Positions 1-5,196 are shown, counted from the stretch's first letter. The stretch is 5,220 nt of DNA from Clostridiales bacterium (GCA_029007575.1 JAQXIB010000285.1:1-5220), one strand, 5' to 3'. Notes: generated by a model from the sequence alone, not told the origin. Numbers and translations are program-made.

Positions 1-196
1 CCACAACAGAAACGACAATACCTTCCGCAGCGATTCTGCCGGCTTTTTTCGCAACAGCCGCCAGACCTTTTTCACGAAGCACTTCAATTGCTTTTTCCAT
101 ATCGCCGTCTGCTTCGGTTAGAGCTTTTTTACAATCCATCATACCGCATCCGGTTCTCTCACGGAGCGTTTTTACATCACTTGCAGTAAATTCCAT
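1..196 (-). CDS. tsf: Elongation factor Ts, N-terminal part (runs off the left edge)
   Basis: Elongation factor Ts is the cytosolic guanine-nucleotide exchange factor that recycles EF-Tu from its GDP to its GTP form during translation. Sixty-five codons are visible, starting MEFTASDVKTLRERTGCGMM. Residues about 11-26 (LRERTGCGMMDCKKAL) fit the first EF-Ts family signature and lie in the UBA-like N-terminal domain. The AVAKKAGRIAAEG stretch near residues 47-59 is the usual link to the core domain. The rest of the protein lies outside the window. The ATG at 194-196 is preceded by AAAGGA at 206-211 with a 9-nt spacer. The gene follows rpsB on the same strand with an 81-nt gap holding a hairpin, the classical rpsB-tsf order, so it is probably co-transcribed from the rpsB promoter. 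Identification is very secure; only the 5' end can be described. Confidence 0.97.
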   Translation of the reverse strand, partial: MEFTASDVKTLRERTGCGMMDCKKALTEADGDMEKAIEVLREKGLAAVAKKAGRIAAEGIVVSVV

Positions 197-234
197 AATA
201 TTCAATCCTTTCATACTAGATACAATTATCAAGA

Positions 235-260
235 ACGGGCGGACGTTCGGGTCCGCCCGT
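235..260 (-). terminator. Intercistronic hairpin between rpsB and tsf
   Basis: A perfect 10-bp GC-rich stem (235-244 with 251-260, ACGGGCGGAC / GTCCGCCCGT) encloses a 6-nt loop, starting 17 nt after the rpsB stop codon. On the minus strand it is followed by TCTTGATAATTG, which is not a proper U-run, so full termination looks unlikely. It could be a partial terminator that sets the S2 to EF-Ts ratio, a 3' stabiliser, or an RNA-processing site. The structure is seen directly; the role is inferred. Confidence 0.55.
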
Positions 261-277
261 CAAAATGAATCTAACAA

Positions 278-1036
278 TTATTCAGCAGCAGCTTCGGTTT
301 CTTCTTCAGCCGCAACTTCCTCTTCAGCAGGTGCTTCTTCTACAGCTTCTTCCTGGCCCTGTCTGCCTTCGATTACTGCGTTTGCCATTGCACCGGCAAT
401 CAGTTTTACGGCACGGATAGCGTCATCGTTACCGGGAATGACGTAATCGATCTCATCCGGATCGCAGTTTGTATCAACAATAGCAATGATCGGGATACCC
501 AATTTTTTTGCTTCGGCAACTGCGATTCTCTCTTTGCGGGGGTCAACAATGAACAGCGCTTTCGGCAACTTGTCCATGTTTTTGATACCGCCGAGGAATT
601 TTTCCAGCTTTTCTATCTCAAGATTCAGTTTGATAACTTCTTTTTTCGGCAGCAAATCAAATGTGCCGTCTTCTTCCATCTGTCTGAGCTGAGACAATCT
701 GTTGATTCTGCGGCGAATCGTATTGAAGTTGGTCATCATACCGCCGAGCCAACGAGCGTTTACATAATGCATACCGCAGCGCTCCGCTTCTTCTTTCACG
801 GAATCGCCAGCTTGTTTTTTAGTACCTACAAACAGAATGGAGCCGCCCTCTGCCGCTACATCACGAGCGAACATATAAGCCTCATCCAGTTTCTTTACCG
901 TCTTTTGCAAGTCGATAATGTAAATACCGTTACGTTCTGTGAAGATGTATTTTGCCATCTTCGGGTTCCATCTTCTTGTCTGATGTCCGAAATGAACACC
1001 GGCTTCAAGAAGCTGTTTCATGGAAACTACTCCCAT
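278..1036 (-). CDS. rpsB: 30S ribosomal protein S2
   Basis: Ribosomal protein S2 of the small subunit binds late in 30S assembly, near the head-body junction, next to S1 where S1 is present. The 252-residue product carries the family signatures: LLEAGVHFGHQTRRWNPKM at 9-27, VGTKKQA at 70-76, RWLGGMMTNF at 95-104, PKALFIVDPRKERIAVAEA beginning at 158, and VDTNCDPD at 187-194. A coiled segment at about 105-150 matches the helical hairpin of the family. The last 25 or so residues are a low-complexity Glu/Ala tail, common and variable in clostridial S2. An upstream in-frame ATG at 1078 would add 14 residues. I chose 1036 because GGAGTAGTTTCCATG-type S2 N-termini start there and a strong AGGAGGA (1044-1050) sits 7 nt before it. 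It is the first gene of the rpsB-tsf operon, with a likely promoter at 1151-1179. Confidence 0.98.
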   Translation of the reverse strand: MGVVSMKQLLEAGVHFGHQTRRWNPKMAKYIFTERNGIYIIDLQKTVKKLDEAYMFARDVAAEGGSILFVGTKKQAGDSVKEEAERCGMHYVNARWLGGMMTNFNTIRRRINRLSQLRQMEEDGTFDLLPKKEVIKLNLEIEKLEKFLGGIKNMDKLPKALFIVDPRKERIAVAEAKKLGIPIIAIVDTNCDPDEIDYVIPGNDDAIRAVKLIAGAMANAVIEGRQGQEEAVEEAPAEEEVAAEEETEAAAE

Positions 1037-1043
1037 TGTGAAA

Positions 1044-1050
1044 TCCTCCT
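1044..1050 (-). promoter_or_regulatory. Ribosome binding site that sets the rpsB start
   Basis: AGGAGGA on the minus strand lies 7 nt before the ATG at 1034-1036. The upstream in-frame ATG at 1076-1078 lies inside a leader hairpin (1075-1092) and would add residues not seen in S2 proteins. This site therefore decides the start. Confidence 0.9.
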
Positions 1051-1074
1051 GTTTTGGTTCAATTTTCCTCCGCA

Positions 1075-1110
1075 GCAATTAACGGTAATTGCGACAACGG
1101 ATATCCGCTG
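1075..1110 (-). promoter_or_regulatory. Structured rpsB mRNA leader (two small hairpins)
   Basis: The roughly 108-nt leader between the predicted start of transcription and the rpsB ATG can form two neighbouring hairpins. One has a perfect 7-bp stem, GCAATTA/TAATTGC (1075-1081 with 1086-1092), and a 4-nt loop. The other has a 6-bp stem with one G-U pair (1095-1100 with 1105-1110) and loop ATAT. Leaders of ribosomal protein operons often bind their own product as translational feedback, and S2 does this in gamma-proteobacteria. Here an S2-binding role is only an inference from position and pairing potential. Confidence 0.4.
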
Positions 1111-1150
1111 CACCGTGCAAACCCGATCACTGCGTGCGTATTGCTTTAAT

Positions 1151-1179
1151 ATTTTATCATATGAATTTACAAAATGCAA
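1151..1179 (-). promoter_or_regulatory. Predicted sigma-A promoter of rpsB-tsf
   Basis: On the minus strand, -35 TTGCAT (1174-1179) and -10 TAAAAT (1151-1156) are separated by 17 bp. A TG one base before the -10 gives an extended -10 (TGATAAAAT). Transcription would start near 1144, leaving a leader of about 108 nt. Both boxes match sigma-A well and the spacing is ideal. There is no other equally good candidate on this strand in the gap. Confidence 0.75.
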
Positions 1180-1207
1180 GTGTTTTTTGATATTTTTGAA
1201 AAATCAT

Positions 1208-1236
1208 TTGCATTTTTATATATTATAAGGTATAAT
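1208..1236 (+). promoter_or_regulatory. Predicted sigma-A promoter of fba
   Basis: -35 TTGCAT (1208-1213) and a perfect -10 TATAAT (1231-1236) are separated by 17 bp. Transcription would start near 1243, giving a leader of about 80 nt before fba. This is a strong constitutive-looking promoter, as expected for a glycolytic gene. Its -35 is the mirror image of the rpsB -35 about 37 bp away, so the two promoters are back to back. Confidence 0.8.
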
Positions 1237-1245
1237 AATAAACAA

Positions 1246-1304
1246 TCGTTATAATATTAACGAATATTTTCGGAACTATAAGGAAATTAAGGCACTTATG
1301 CCTT
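1246..1304 (+). promoter_or_regulatory. fba 5' leader with two short inverted repeats
   Basis: Just after the predicted start of transcription, TCGTTA (1246-1251) and TAACGA (1258-1263) form 6-bp arms around a 6-nt centre. Further on, AAGGCA (1289-1294) and TGCCTT (1299-1304) form a 6-bp stem with a 4-nt loop, a few bases before the ribosome binding site. The first could be an operator and the second could affect translation. Both are short and could be chance in AT-rich DNA. Confidence 0.3.
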
Positions 1305-1324
1305 TTGAAAGGAAGATAAATATC

Positions 1325-2188
1325 ATGTTAGTATCAGCAAAAGAAATGCTTACCAAAGCCAAAGCAGGTCATTATGCAGTCGGACAATTCAACATCAACA
1401 ATTTGGAATGGACCAAAGCCGCACTGTTGACCGCGCAGGAATGTAATTCGCCCATCATTCTTGGCGTTTCCGAGGGTGCAGGAAAATACATGACCGGTTT
1501 TAAAACCGTAGCCGCAATGGTAAAAGCGATGATTGAAACATTAGGCATTACCGTTCCCGTTGCCTTGCATCTTGACCACGGCAGCTATGACGGCGCGCTC
1601 GCCTGTATCGATGCCGGATTTTCTTCCGTCATGTTTGACGGTTCACACTACGGCATTGAAGAAAACATCCAAAAAACCAAAGAAATCATCGCAATCGCGC
1701 ACAGCAAAGGCATTTCCGTCGAGGCCGAAGTCGGTGCAATCGGCGGTGAAGAGGACGGCGTCATCGGCAACGGTGAGGTTGCCGATCCCGATGAATGCAA
1801 AATGATCGCTGATTTAGGCGTTGATATGCTTGCTGCCGGAATCGGCAATATTCACGGTAAATATCCGGCAAATTGGGCAGGTTTAAACTTTGATGTACTG
1901 GCCAAAATCCAGGAAAAGACCGGCATCATGCCTCTGGTTTTACACGGCGGAACCGGTATTCCGGAAGAGATGATCAAGAAAGCGATCTCTTTGGGTGTCT
2001 CTAAAATCAACGTCAACACCGAATGCCAGCTTTCCTTTGCCGCAGCTACCAGAAAATATATCGAGGAAGGCAAAGATTTGCAGGGCAAAGGCTTTGACCC
2101 CCGCAAGCTGTTAGCTCCGGGATTTGAGGCAATCAAAGCAACCATTAAAGAAAAAATGGAATTATTCGGTTCTGTCAATAAAGCGTAA
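1325..2188 (+). CDS. fba: Class II fructose-1,6-bisphosphate aldolase
   Basis: This zinc-dependent cytosolic enzyme splits fructose 1,6-bisphosphate into dihydroxyacetone phosphate and glyceraldehyde 3-phosphate, reversibly, in glycolysis and gluconeogenesis. The 287-residue product has the class II barrel landmarks: AVGQFNINN at 18-26, HLDHGS at 82-87 (D84 the expected proton donor, H85 a zinc ligand), EAEVGAIGG at 133-141, IHGKYP at 176-181 (H177 zinc), LHGGTGIP at 206-213 (H207 zinc, glycines for phosphate binding) and NVNTE at 229-233. The length is normal for FbaA-type enzymes. The start at 1325 is preferred to the in-frame ATG at 1298: MLVSAKEML matches the family N-terminus and AAAGGAAG lies at 1308-1315. 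It is a single-gene unit with its own promoter and terminator. The closely related tagatose-bisphosphate and other ketose-bisphosphate aldolases share these motifs, but overall likeness is to FbaA. Confidence 0.93.
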   Translation: MLVSAKEMLTKAKAGHYAVGQFNINNLEWTKAALLTAQECNSPIILGVSEGAGKYMTGFKTVAAMVKAMIETLGITVPVALHLDHGSYDGALACIDAGFSSVMFDGSHYGIEENIQKTKEIIAIAHSKGISVEAEVGAIGGEEDGVIGNGEVADPDECKMIADLGVDMLAAGIGNIHGKYPANWAGLNFDVLAKIQEKTGIMPLVLHGGTGIPEEMIKKAISLGVSKINVNTECQLSFAAATRKYIEEGKDLQGKGFDPRKLLAPGFEAIKATIKEKMELFGSVNKA

Positions 2189-2213
2189 TCCATATACGAA
2201 ACAAACAAAGATG

Positions 2214-2256
2214 GCGTGGAAGATACTTCGCAAAGAAGTGTTTTCCACGCTTTTTT
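2214..2256 (+). terminator. Intrinsic terminator of fba
   Basis: An 8-bp outer stem (GCGTGGAA 2214-2221 with TTCCACGC 2243-2250) continues, across small internal loops, into a 5-bp inner stem (ACTTC 2225-2229 with GAAGT 2235-2239). It is followed at once by six T residues (2251-2256). It lies 25 nt after the fba stop. On the opposite strand the same hairpin is followed by CATCTTTGTTTG, so it may also stop the minus-strand cluster weakly. Confidence 0.9.
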
Positions 2257-2264
2257 CTGAATCG

Positions 2265-2321
2265 GTAAACATCATCCGTTTACGCTTCCGATGTCTGCTT
2301 GTGAATGATTTGCTGTCATTC
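2265..2321. repeat. Two small inverted repeats between convergent genes
   Basis: GTAAAC/GTTTAC (2265-2270 with 2278-2283) and GAATGA/TCATTC (2303-2308 with 2316-2321) each have 6-bp stems and 7-nt loops. They fill the gap between the fba terminator and the end of the minus-strand cluster. Neither has a following T-run on the minus strand, so I do not call them terminators; they could protect the 3' end of the minus-strand mRNA. Confidence 0.3.
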
Positions 2322-2327
2322 TTCCGG

Positions 2328-2522
2328 TTATGACCGATAATCCCCTCTGTATTCCCGAACGATTTCTATCATATTAAGATAGCCCTCCACCGGAACATAA
2401 AGAATTTCATAACAGATATGCCAATGCTCCGGCGATACGATATGTCTCTTTTGATTGTCTTGGATGAAAATTTCCACCGGGAAATCGTCATGCTCGGTTA
2501 ATATCTTTTCTTCGGCAGCCAC
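2328..2522 (-). pseudogene. Possible remnant of an AraC-type N-terminal sensor (64 residues, GTG start)
   Basis: The reading frame from a GTG at 2520-2522 gives a 64-residue product. Residues 10-47 (EHDDFPVEIFIQDN at 10-23, then EHWHICYEILYV at 32-43 and EG at 46-47) resemble the start of the cupin-like arabinose-binding domain of clostridial AraC/XylS regulators, where an HWH...YEILYV..G pattern is common. The frame stops soon after REYRGDY, where a normal domain would go on with its barrel and then a helix-turn-helix. Neither follows in any frame I checked, so I favour a truncated regulator. AGAAGGGG (2529-2536) sits 6 nt before the GTG, 19 nt after the DUF1653 stop, so the fragment may still be translated as the third gene of the cluster. 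The alternatives are an intact small cupin-like protein of unknown role, or a chance ORF. The family link rests on pattern recognition only. Confidence 0.45.
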
Positions 2523-2541
2523 CCTTATCCCCTTCTTTCCG

Positions 2542-2757
2542 TTATTCTGAAATATAAGTAAATCGCGGCTGTATCCGCCCATCCCGTTCCACCGTCTCAG
2601 CCCACATCGACGCCGGCCGCACCCAAATGCCCTGTTCACCGTAAAGTGCCTGATACACCACCATCTGTTCCATCGTTTCCGAATGTGTGGCAAGATATAA
2701 TACACGATATTCTTTTCCTTTAAAATGACGGTATTTACCGATTTTAATATTTTCCAT
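2542..2757 (-). CDS. DUF1653 family protein
   Basis: This 71-residue protein matches the DUF1653 family from end to end: IGKYRHFKGKEYRVLYLATHSET at 6-28, the highly conserved VVYQALYGEQGIWVRP at 33-48, SMWAETVERDG at 50-60, and PRF at 64-66. Proteins of this family are small, single-domain, beta-rich and cytoplasmic as far as sequence shows; their function is not established. There is no signal peptide or membrane segment. The ATG at 2755-2757 is preceded by AAGGTGA (2763-2769) with a 5-nt spacer. That site overlaps the end of the araC gene, and the araC stop (TGA, 2759-2761) lies 1 nt before this ATG, so the two are very likely translationally coupled. A longer upstream start in this frame would lie inside araC and is not needed. 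Family assignment is secure; the role is unknown. Confidence 0.88.
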   Translation of the reverse strand: MENIKIGKYRHFKGKEYRVLYLATHSETMEQMVVYQALYGEQGIWVRPASMWAETVERDGRIQPRFTYISE

Positions 2758-2758
2758 A

Positions 2759-3562
2759 TCAATCACCTTTTTCCGACTTTTTCTTTTGCGCAGCCATCTT
2801 GTAGTGCTGCGGCGCAATACCGAATTTCTTTTTAAACATCCTGGAAAAATTAAAAATATCGGTATATCCGCAGCTGAGTGCCGCGTCGGTAGGAGTAGAA
2901 TCATACATAATCATATTCTGAACCGCCTTTTCCAAGCGATAATCAATCAAATATTGCTGCGGTGATTTTCCGGTCTGCTTTTTAAAAATCGTACTGAAAT
3001 AACTGCGATCCAGATTTAAGGACTTTGCCATCATGTCGACAGTGATCTTCTTCTGATAATTCGACTCAATATAGTTTCGTGCCATCAAGACATACTGATT
3101 GACCGGCTCGCCGATATGTAACGTCTTTTGGTCCAGGTAAGCCAATATCTCAAAGATTTTACCGCAAATATATAATTCCCGAAACCGCTCAAATTTTTCG
3201 CACTCGGTAATATCAGAAAAAATCGGGCCGCATTCTCTGGCAGATATCACGTGTTGATGAAAAATGTCGGTCAGATCAAAAGAAGTTGTGAATCCCACCC
3301 AGATATAGGTCCATGGATTCTCTTTGTCCGCCTGATATAAAGTCACCTCTCGCGGCGAAAACAAGAACATATCTCCGGCAGTCAATGAATAAGTTTTCCC
3401 GTCCGTTTCAAATGTTCCTTTTCCGGAAACAACATAATGTATCATATAATAATCGCGGGCACACGGTCCGTAAGAATGCTCCGGAGCACAATCTTCAAAT
3501 CCCGCAACCAATGGATTAATATCAGAAAATCCGCGATTAATAAGCATTATTTCCTGTGTCAT
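2759..3562 (-). CDS. AraC/XylS family transcriptional regulator of the divergent alpha-galactosidase
   Basis: This 267-residue DNA-binding protein has two parts. Residues about 28-95 form a cupin-type sugar-sensing domain (DYYMIHYVVSGKGTF at 37-51, LTAGDMFLFSP at 60-70, PWTYIWVGF at 83-91). Residues about 160-256 form the twin helix-turn-helix domain: first helix pair around ITVDMMAKSLNLDRSYFSTIFKK (173-195), second around DAALSCGYTDIFNFSRMFKKKFGIAPQHYK (226-255), the canonical AraC C-terminal signature. The pattern resembles regulators of raffinose or melibiose use such as MsmR and RafR. It is divergent from melA, so it most likely activates melA in response to an alpha-galactoside; the ligand is inferred from the neighbour only. 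The ATG at 3560-3562 has TAGGAGA (3571-3577) 8 nt upstream. Its own promoter is covered by the proposed operator, which suggests self-repression. The DUF1653 gene follows 1 nt after the stop. Confidence 0.93.
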   Translation of the reverse strand: MTQEIMLINRGFSDINPLVAGFEDCAPEHSYGPCARDYYMIHYVVSGKGTFETDGKTYSLTAGDMFLFSPREVTLYQADKENPWTYIWVGFTTSFDLTDIFHQHVISARECGPIFSDITECEKFERFRELYICGKIFEILAYLDQKTLHIGEPVNQYVLMARNYIESNYQKKITVDMMAKSLNLDRSYFSTIFKKQTGKSPQQYLIDYRLEKAVQNMIMYDSTPTDAALSCGYTDIFNFSRMFKKKFGIAPQHYKMAAQKKKSEKGD

Positions 3563-3623
3563 CTGATCGATCTCCTAATACTCGTTTATAAGAATCACAC
3601 TAGGGACTCATATCCTGAACAAC

Positions 3624-3664
3624 TCACATTATATCAAATAAATATCACATTATGCAATATGAAA
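3624..3664 (+). promoter_or_regulatory. Candidate AraC-type operator: direct repeat with 21-bp period
   Basis: TCACATTAT occurs exactly at 3624-3632 and again at 3645-3653. The period is 21 bp, two helical turns, typical of tandem half-sites bound by an AraC-family dimer on one DNA face. The following roughly 11 bases are only partly alike. Relative to a melA start of transcription near 3693, the 20-bp half-sites centre at about -60 and -39, matching the I1/I2 layout of AraC. The repeats also cover the regulator's -10 (3628-3633) and -35 (3652-3657). The repeat is seen directly; the binding protein is inferred. Confidence 0.6.
3628..3657 (-). promoter_or_regulatory. Predicted sigma-A promoter of the araC-type gene cluster
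   Basis: On the minus strand, -35 TTGCAT (3652-3657) and a perfect -10 TATAAT (3628-3633) are separated by 18 bp. A TG one base before the -10 makes it an extended -10. Transcription would start near 3621, about 59 nt before the regulator's ATG. It is stronger than the opposing melA promoter, which fits a regulator made at a basal level and repressed when its operator is filled. Confidence 0.7.
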
Positions 3665-3678
3665 AATGAAAATAATAT

Positions 3679-3686
3679 GCTATTCT
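3679..3686 (+). promoter_or_regulatory. Predicted activator-dependent melA -10 region
   Basis: TATTCT (3681-3686), preceded by TG at 3678-3679 with one base between, reads as an extended -10. The sequence 17 bp upstream (TATGAA, 3658-3663) is a poor -35. Such promoters often need an activator bound next to the -35, and the second TCACATTAT half-site ends right there. Start of transcription would be near 3693. This is the best candidate on this strand but is not a consensus promoter. Confidence 0.5.
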
Positions 3687-3746
3687 AAATTTATCCCGAA
3701 ACTTATTGTTACTGAGTCAATTTAGCTTGAAAGGATGATTCTTTGT

Positions 3747-5072
3747 ATGATTAAAATTACGTTCATGGGGGCAGGAAGTACGGTTTTCGCCAAAAATGTT
3801 TTGGGCGACTGTTTATGCTCTCCTGCTTTAAACGAGGCGGAAATCGCGCTTTATGATATTGATGCCGAACGCCTGAAAGACAGCGAAATGATGCTGACCA
3901 CCCTCAATCACAACATCAACAGCGACAAAGCAGTAATCAAAAGCTATTTAGGAGTAGAAAACCGCAAGGAAGCACTGCGCAATGCCAACTTTGTGGTCAA
4001 TGCGATCCAAGTGGGATTATATGATCCTTGTACCATCATCGACTTTGAAGTGCCGAAAAAATTCGGCCTGCGTCAAACCATTGCCGACACCTTGGGCATC
4101 GGAGGCATTATGCGGGCATTACGTACTATTCCGGTGCTGGATGACTTTGCCAGAGATATGCGCGAAGTTTGCCCTGATGCATGGTTTTTAAATTATACCA
4201 ATCCTATGGCAATGCTGTCCGGTTTTATGCAGCGCTACACAGGAATCAAAACCATCGGACTTTGTCACAGTGTTCAGGTCTGCTCTGAAGGCTTGCTGAA
4301 AGGCTTGGGAATGGAAGACAAACTGGAAGGCAGAAAAGAACTGATTGCCGGCATTAATCACATGGGATGGCTGTTGGAAATCAGCGACAAAGACGGAAAC
4401 GATCTGTATCCGGAAATTCGCAGACGGGCAAAAGAGAAAAACGCAAAGGAAAAACACGGCGATATGGTTCGATATGATTATATCGACAAATTGGGCTATT
4501 ACTGTACCGAATCCAGCGAGCATAACGCGGAATATAATATGTTTTACATCAAATCCAAGTATCCGGAACTGATCGACCGATTCAATATTCCATTAGACGA
4601 ATATCCGAGAAGATGTGTCAACCAAATCGCCGGTTGGAAAAAACAAAAAGAAGAAATCGTACACAATCACACGCTCAATCATGAACGTACACGGGAATAT
4701 GCTTCTTACATTATGGAATCTATTGTAACCAATACTCCTTACAAAATCGGCGGAAACGTATTGAATACCGGCGGTTTGATCGAGAATCTGCCTCAAGACG
4801 CTTGTGTGGAAGTACCTTGCCTGGTAGACGGCAACGGTATTCATCCCTGCCGTATCGGTCGTTTGCCGGTACAGCTTGCGGCGATGAATATGACAAACAT
4901 CAACGTGCAGCTGCTGACCATCGAGGCAGCAATCACCCGTAAAAAAGAGCACATCTATCAAGCCGCTATGTTAGAACCGCATACCGCAAGTGAATTATCG
5001 GTTGACGATATCATTAAGATGGTGGACGCTTTAATTGATGCGCATGGAGACTGGCTGCCGAAATTCCATTGA
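3747..5072 (+). CDS. melA: Alpha-galactosidase (melibiase), glycoside hydrolase family 4
   Basis: This cytoplasmic GH4 enzyme hydrolyses alpha-1,6-galactosides such as melibiose (and raffinose-type sugars) to galactose plus the remaining sugar, by an NAD+- and Mn2+-dependent redox-elimination mechanism. The 441-residue protein has an N-terminal NAD-binding motif FMGAGSTVF (6-14) and DID (37-39), then QTIADTLGIGGIMRALRTIP (110-129), NYTNPMAM (149-156), GLCHSVQ (171-177) and GINHM (202-206). C173 and H205 are the expected Mn2+ ligands. The CHSV form is the one tied to alpha-galactosidases within GH4. YCTESSEHNAEY (252-263), LDEYP (283-287) and the C-terminal HGDWLP also match E. coli MelA, which is slightly longer (451). 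The start at 3747 gives the family N-terminus MIKITFMGAGS; the in-frame ATG at 3735 overlaps the AAAGGATGA ribosome binding site. It is a single gene divergent from its probable AraC-type activator. No transporter is in view. Confidence 0.94.
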   Translation: MIKITFMGAGSTVFAKNVLGDCLCSPALNEAEIALYDIDAERLKDSEMMLTTLNHNINSDKAVIKSYLGVENRKEALRNANFVVNAIQVGLYDPCTIIDFEVPKKFGLRQTIADTLGIGGIMRALRTIPVLDDFARDMREVCPDAWFLNYTNPMAMLSGFMQRYTGIKTIGLCHSVQVCSEGLLKGLGMEDKLEGRKELIAGINHMGWLLEISDKDGNDLYPEIRRRAKEKNAKEKHGDMVRYDYIDKLGYYCTESSEHNAEYNMFYIKSKYPELIDRFNIPLDEYPRRCVNQIAGWKKQKEEIVHNHTLNHERTREYASYIMESIVTNTPYKIGGNVLNTGGLIENLPQDACVEVPCLVDGNGIHPCRIGRLPVQLAAMNMTNINVQLLTIEAAITRKKEHIYQAAMLEPHTASELSVDDIIKMVDALIDAHGDWLPKFH

Positions 5073-5090
5073 ACACCGTCAATATATATT

Positions 5091-5121
5091 CAAAGCCGCT
5101 GCAAAAATGCAAGCGGCTTTG
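5091..5121 (+). terminator. Hairpin after melA
   Basis: CAAAGCCGCT (5091-5100) pairs perfectly with AGCGGCTTTG (5112-5121), and GCA/TGC inside extends the stem past one bulged A, leaving a loop of about 4 nt. It starts 18 nt after the melA stop. The 3' side ends in CTTTG rather than a real T-run, so as an intrinsic terminator it is incomplete, although its position is right. It abuts a second hairpin. Confidence 0.6.
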
Positions 5122-5148
5122 AGCGTGTCGACAAAGTCGACAACGCTC
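5121..5148. repeat. Second hairpin abutting the melA hairpin
   Basis: GAGCGT GTCGAC (5121-5132) pairs with GTCGAC ACGCTC (5136-5141 and 5143-5148) around an AAA loop, with A5142 bulged: 12 bp in all. It shares base 5121 with the preceding hairpin and has no T-run on either side. A palindrome of this kind in place of the U-tract of a terminator looks like a dispersed intergenic element. It could also block 3' exonucleases. The structure is seen; the repeat status is inferred. Confidence 0.5.
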
Positions 5149-5157
5149 TCGAAGGAC

Positions 5158-5196
5158 AAACGCAATCACTGCGGCAAAGCCTTGTTCTGCGTTTTT
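5158..5196 (+). terminator. Possible third hairpin with T-run, downstream of melA
   Basis: AAACGCA (5158-5164) pairs with TGCGTTT (5188-5194), and the long loop holds a small GGC-AAA-GCC hairpin. The 3' arm runs into T residues to 5196 and then a C-run. It may be the actual stop for melA transcripts that pass the first two hairpins, or part of the same intergenic repeat. The rest of the window to 5220 shows no gene that I can support. Confidence 0.4.

Noticed and set aside
1125..1134. ATCACTGCG shared between the rpsB leader and the region near 5165
   Set aside because: A 9-base match in 5 kb is within chance and the surrounding bases do not agree.
767..1228. Plus-strand open frame of 153 codons across rpsB and its promoter
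   Set aside because: It is antisense to rpsB, crosses both promoters, has no ribosome binding site and resembles no family.
1852..2208. Minus-strand open frame of 118 codons over the 3' end of fba
   Set aside because: It is a reverse-frame shadow of the aldolase, without a ribosome binding site or family likeness.
2523..2762. Upstream extension of the 2328-2522 frame to an ATG at 2762
   Set aside because: The extension runs antiparallel in frame to none of the known families, is rich in Trp, Arg and Cys, and wholly overlaps the clear DUF1653 gene on the same strand. Only the part after the DUF1653 stop looks protein-like.
3595..3603. TCACACTAG as a third operator half-site
   Set aside because: It matches TCACATTAT at 7 of 9 positions but lies 29 bp from the next copy, out of step with the 21-bp period, so it is weak evidence on its own.
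3437..3688. Plus-strand open frame spanning the start of the araC-type gene and the regulatory gap
   Set aside because: It overlaps the regulator antisense, covers the promoters and operator, and its product has no recognisable features.
3563..3746. Catabolite-response (CcpA cre) site in the araC-melA gap
   Set aside because: I looked for a TGWAANCGNTNWCA-like palindrome and found no convincing match.
4188..4523. Minus-strand open frame within melA
   Set aside because: It is a shadow of the well-supported melA coding frame with no start signal; the same applies to 4593-4961.
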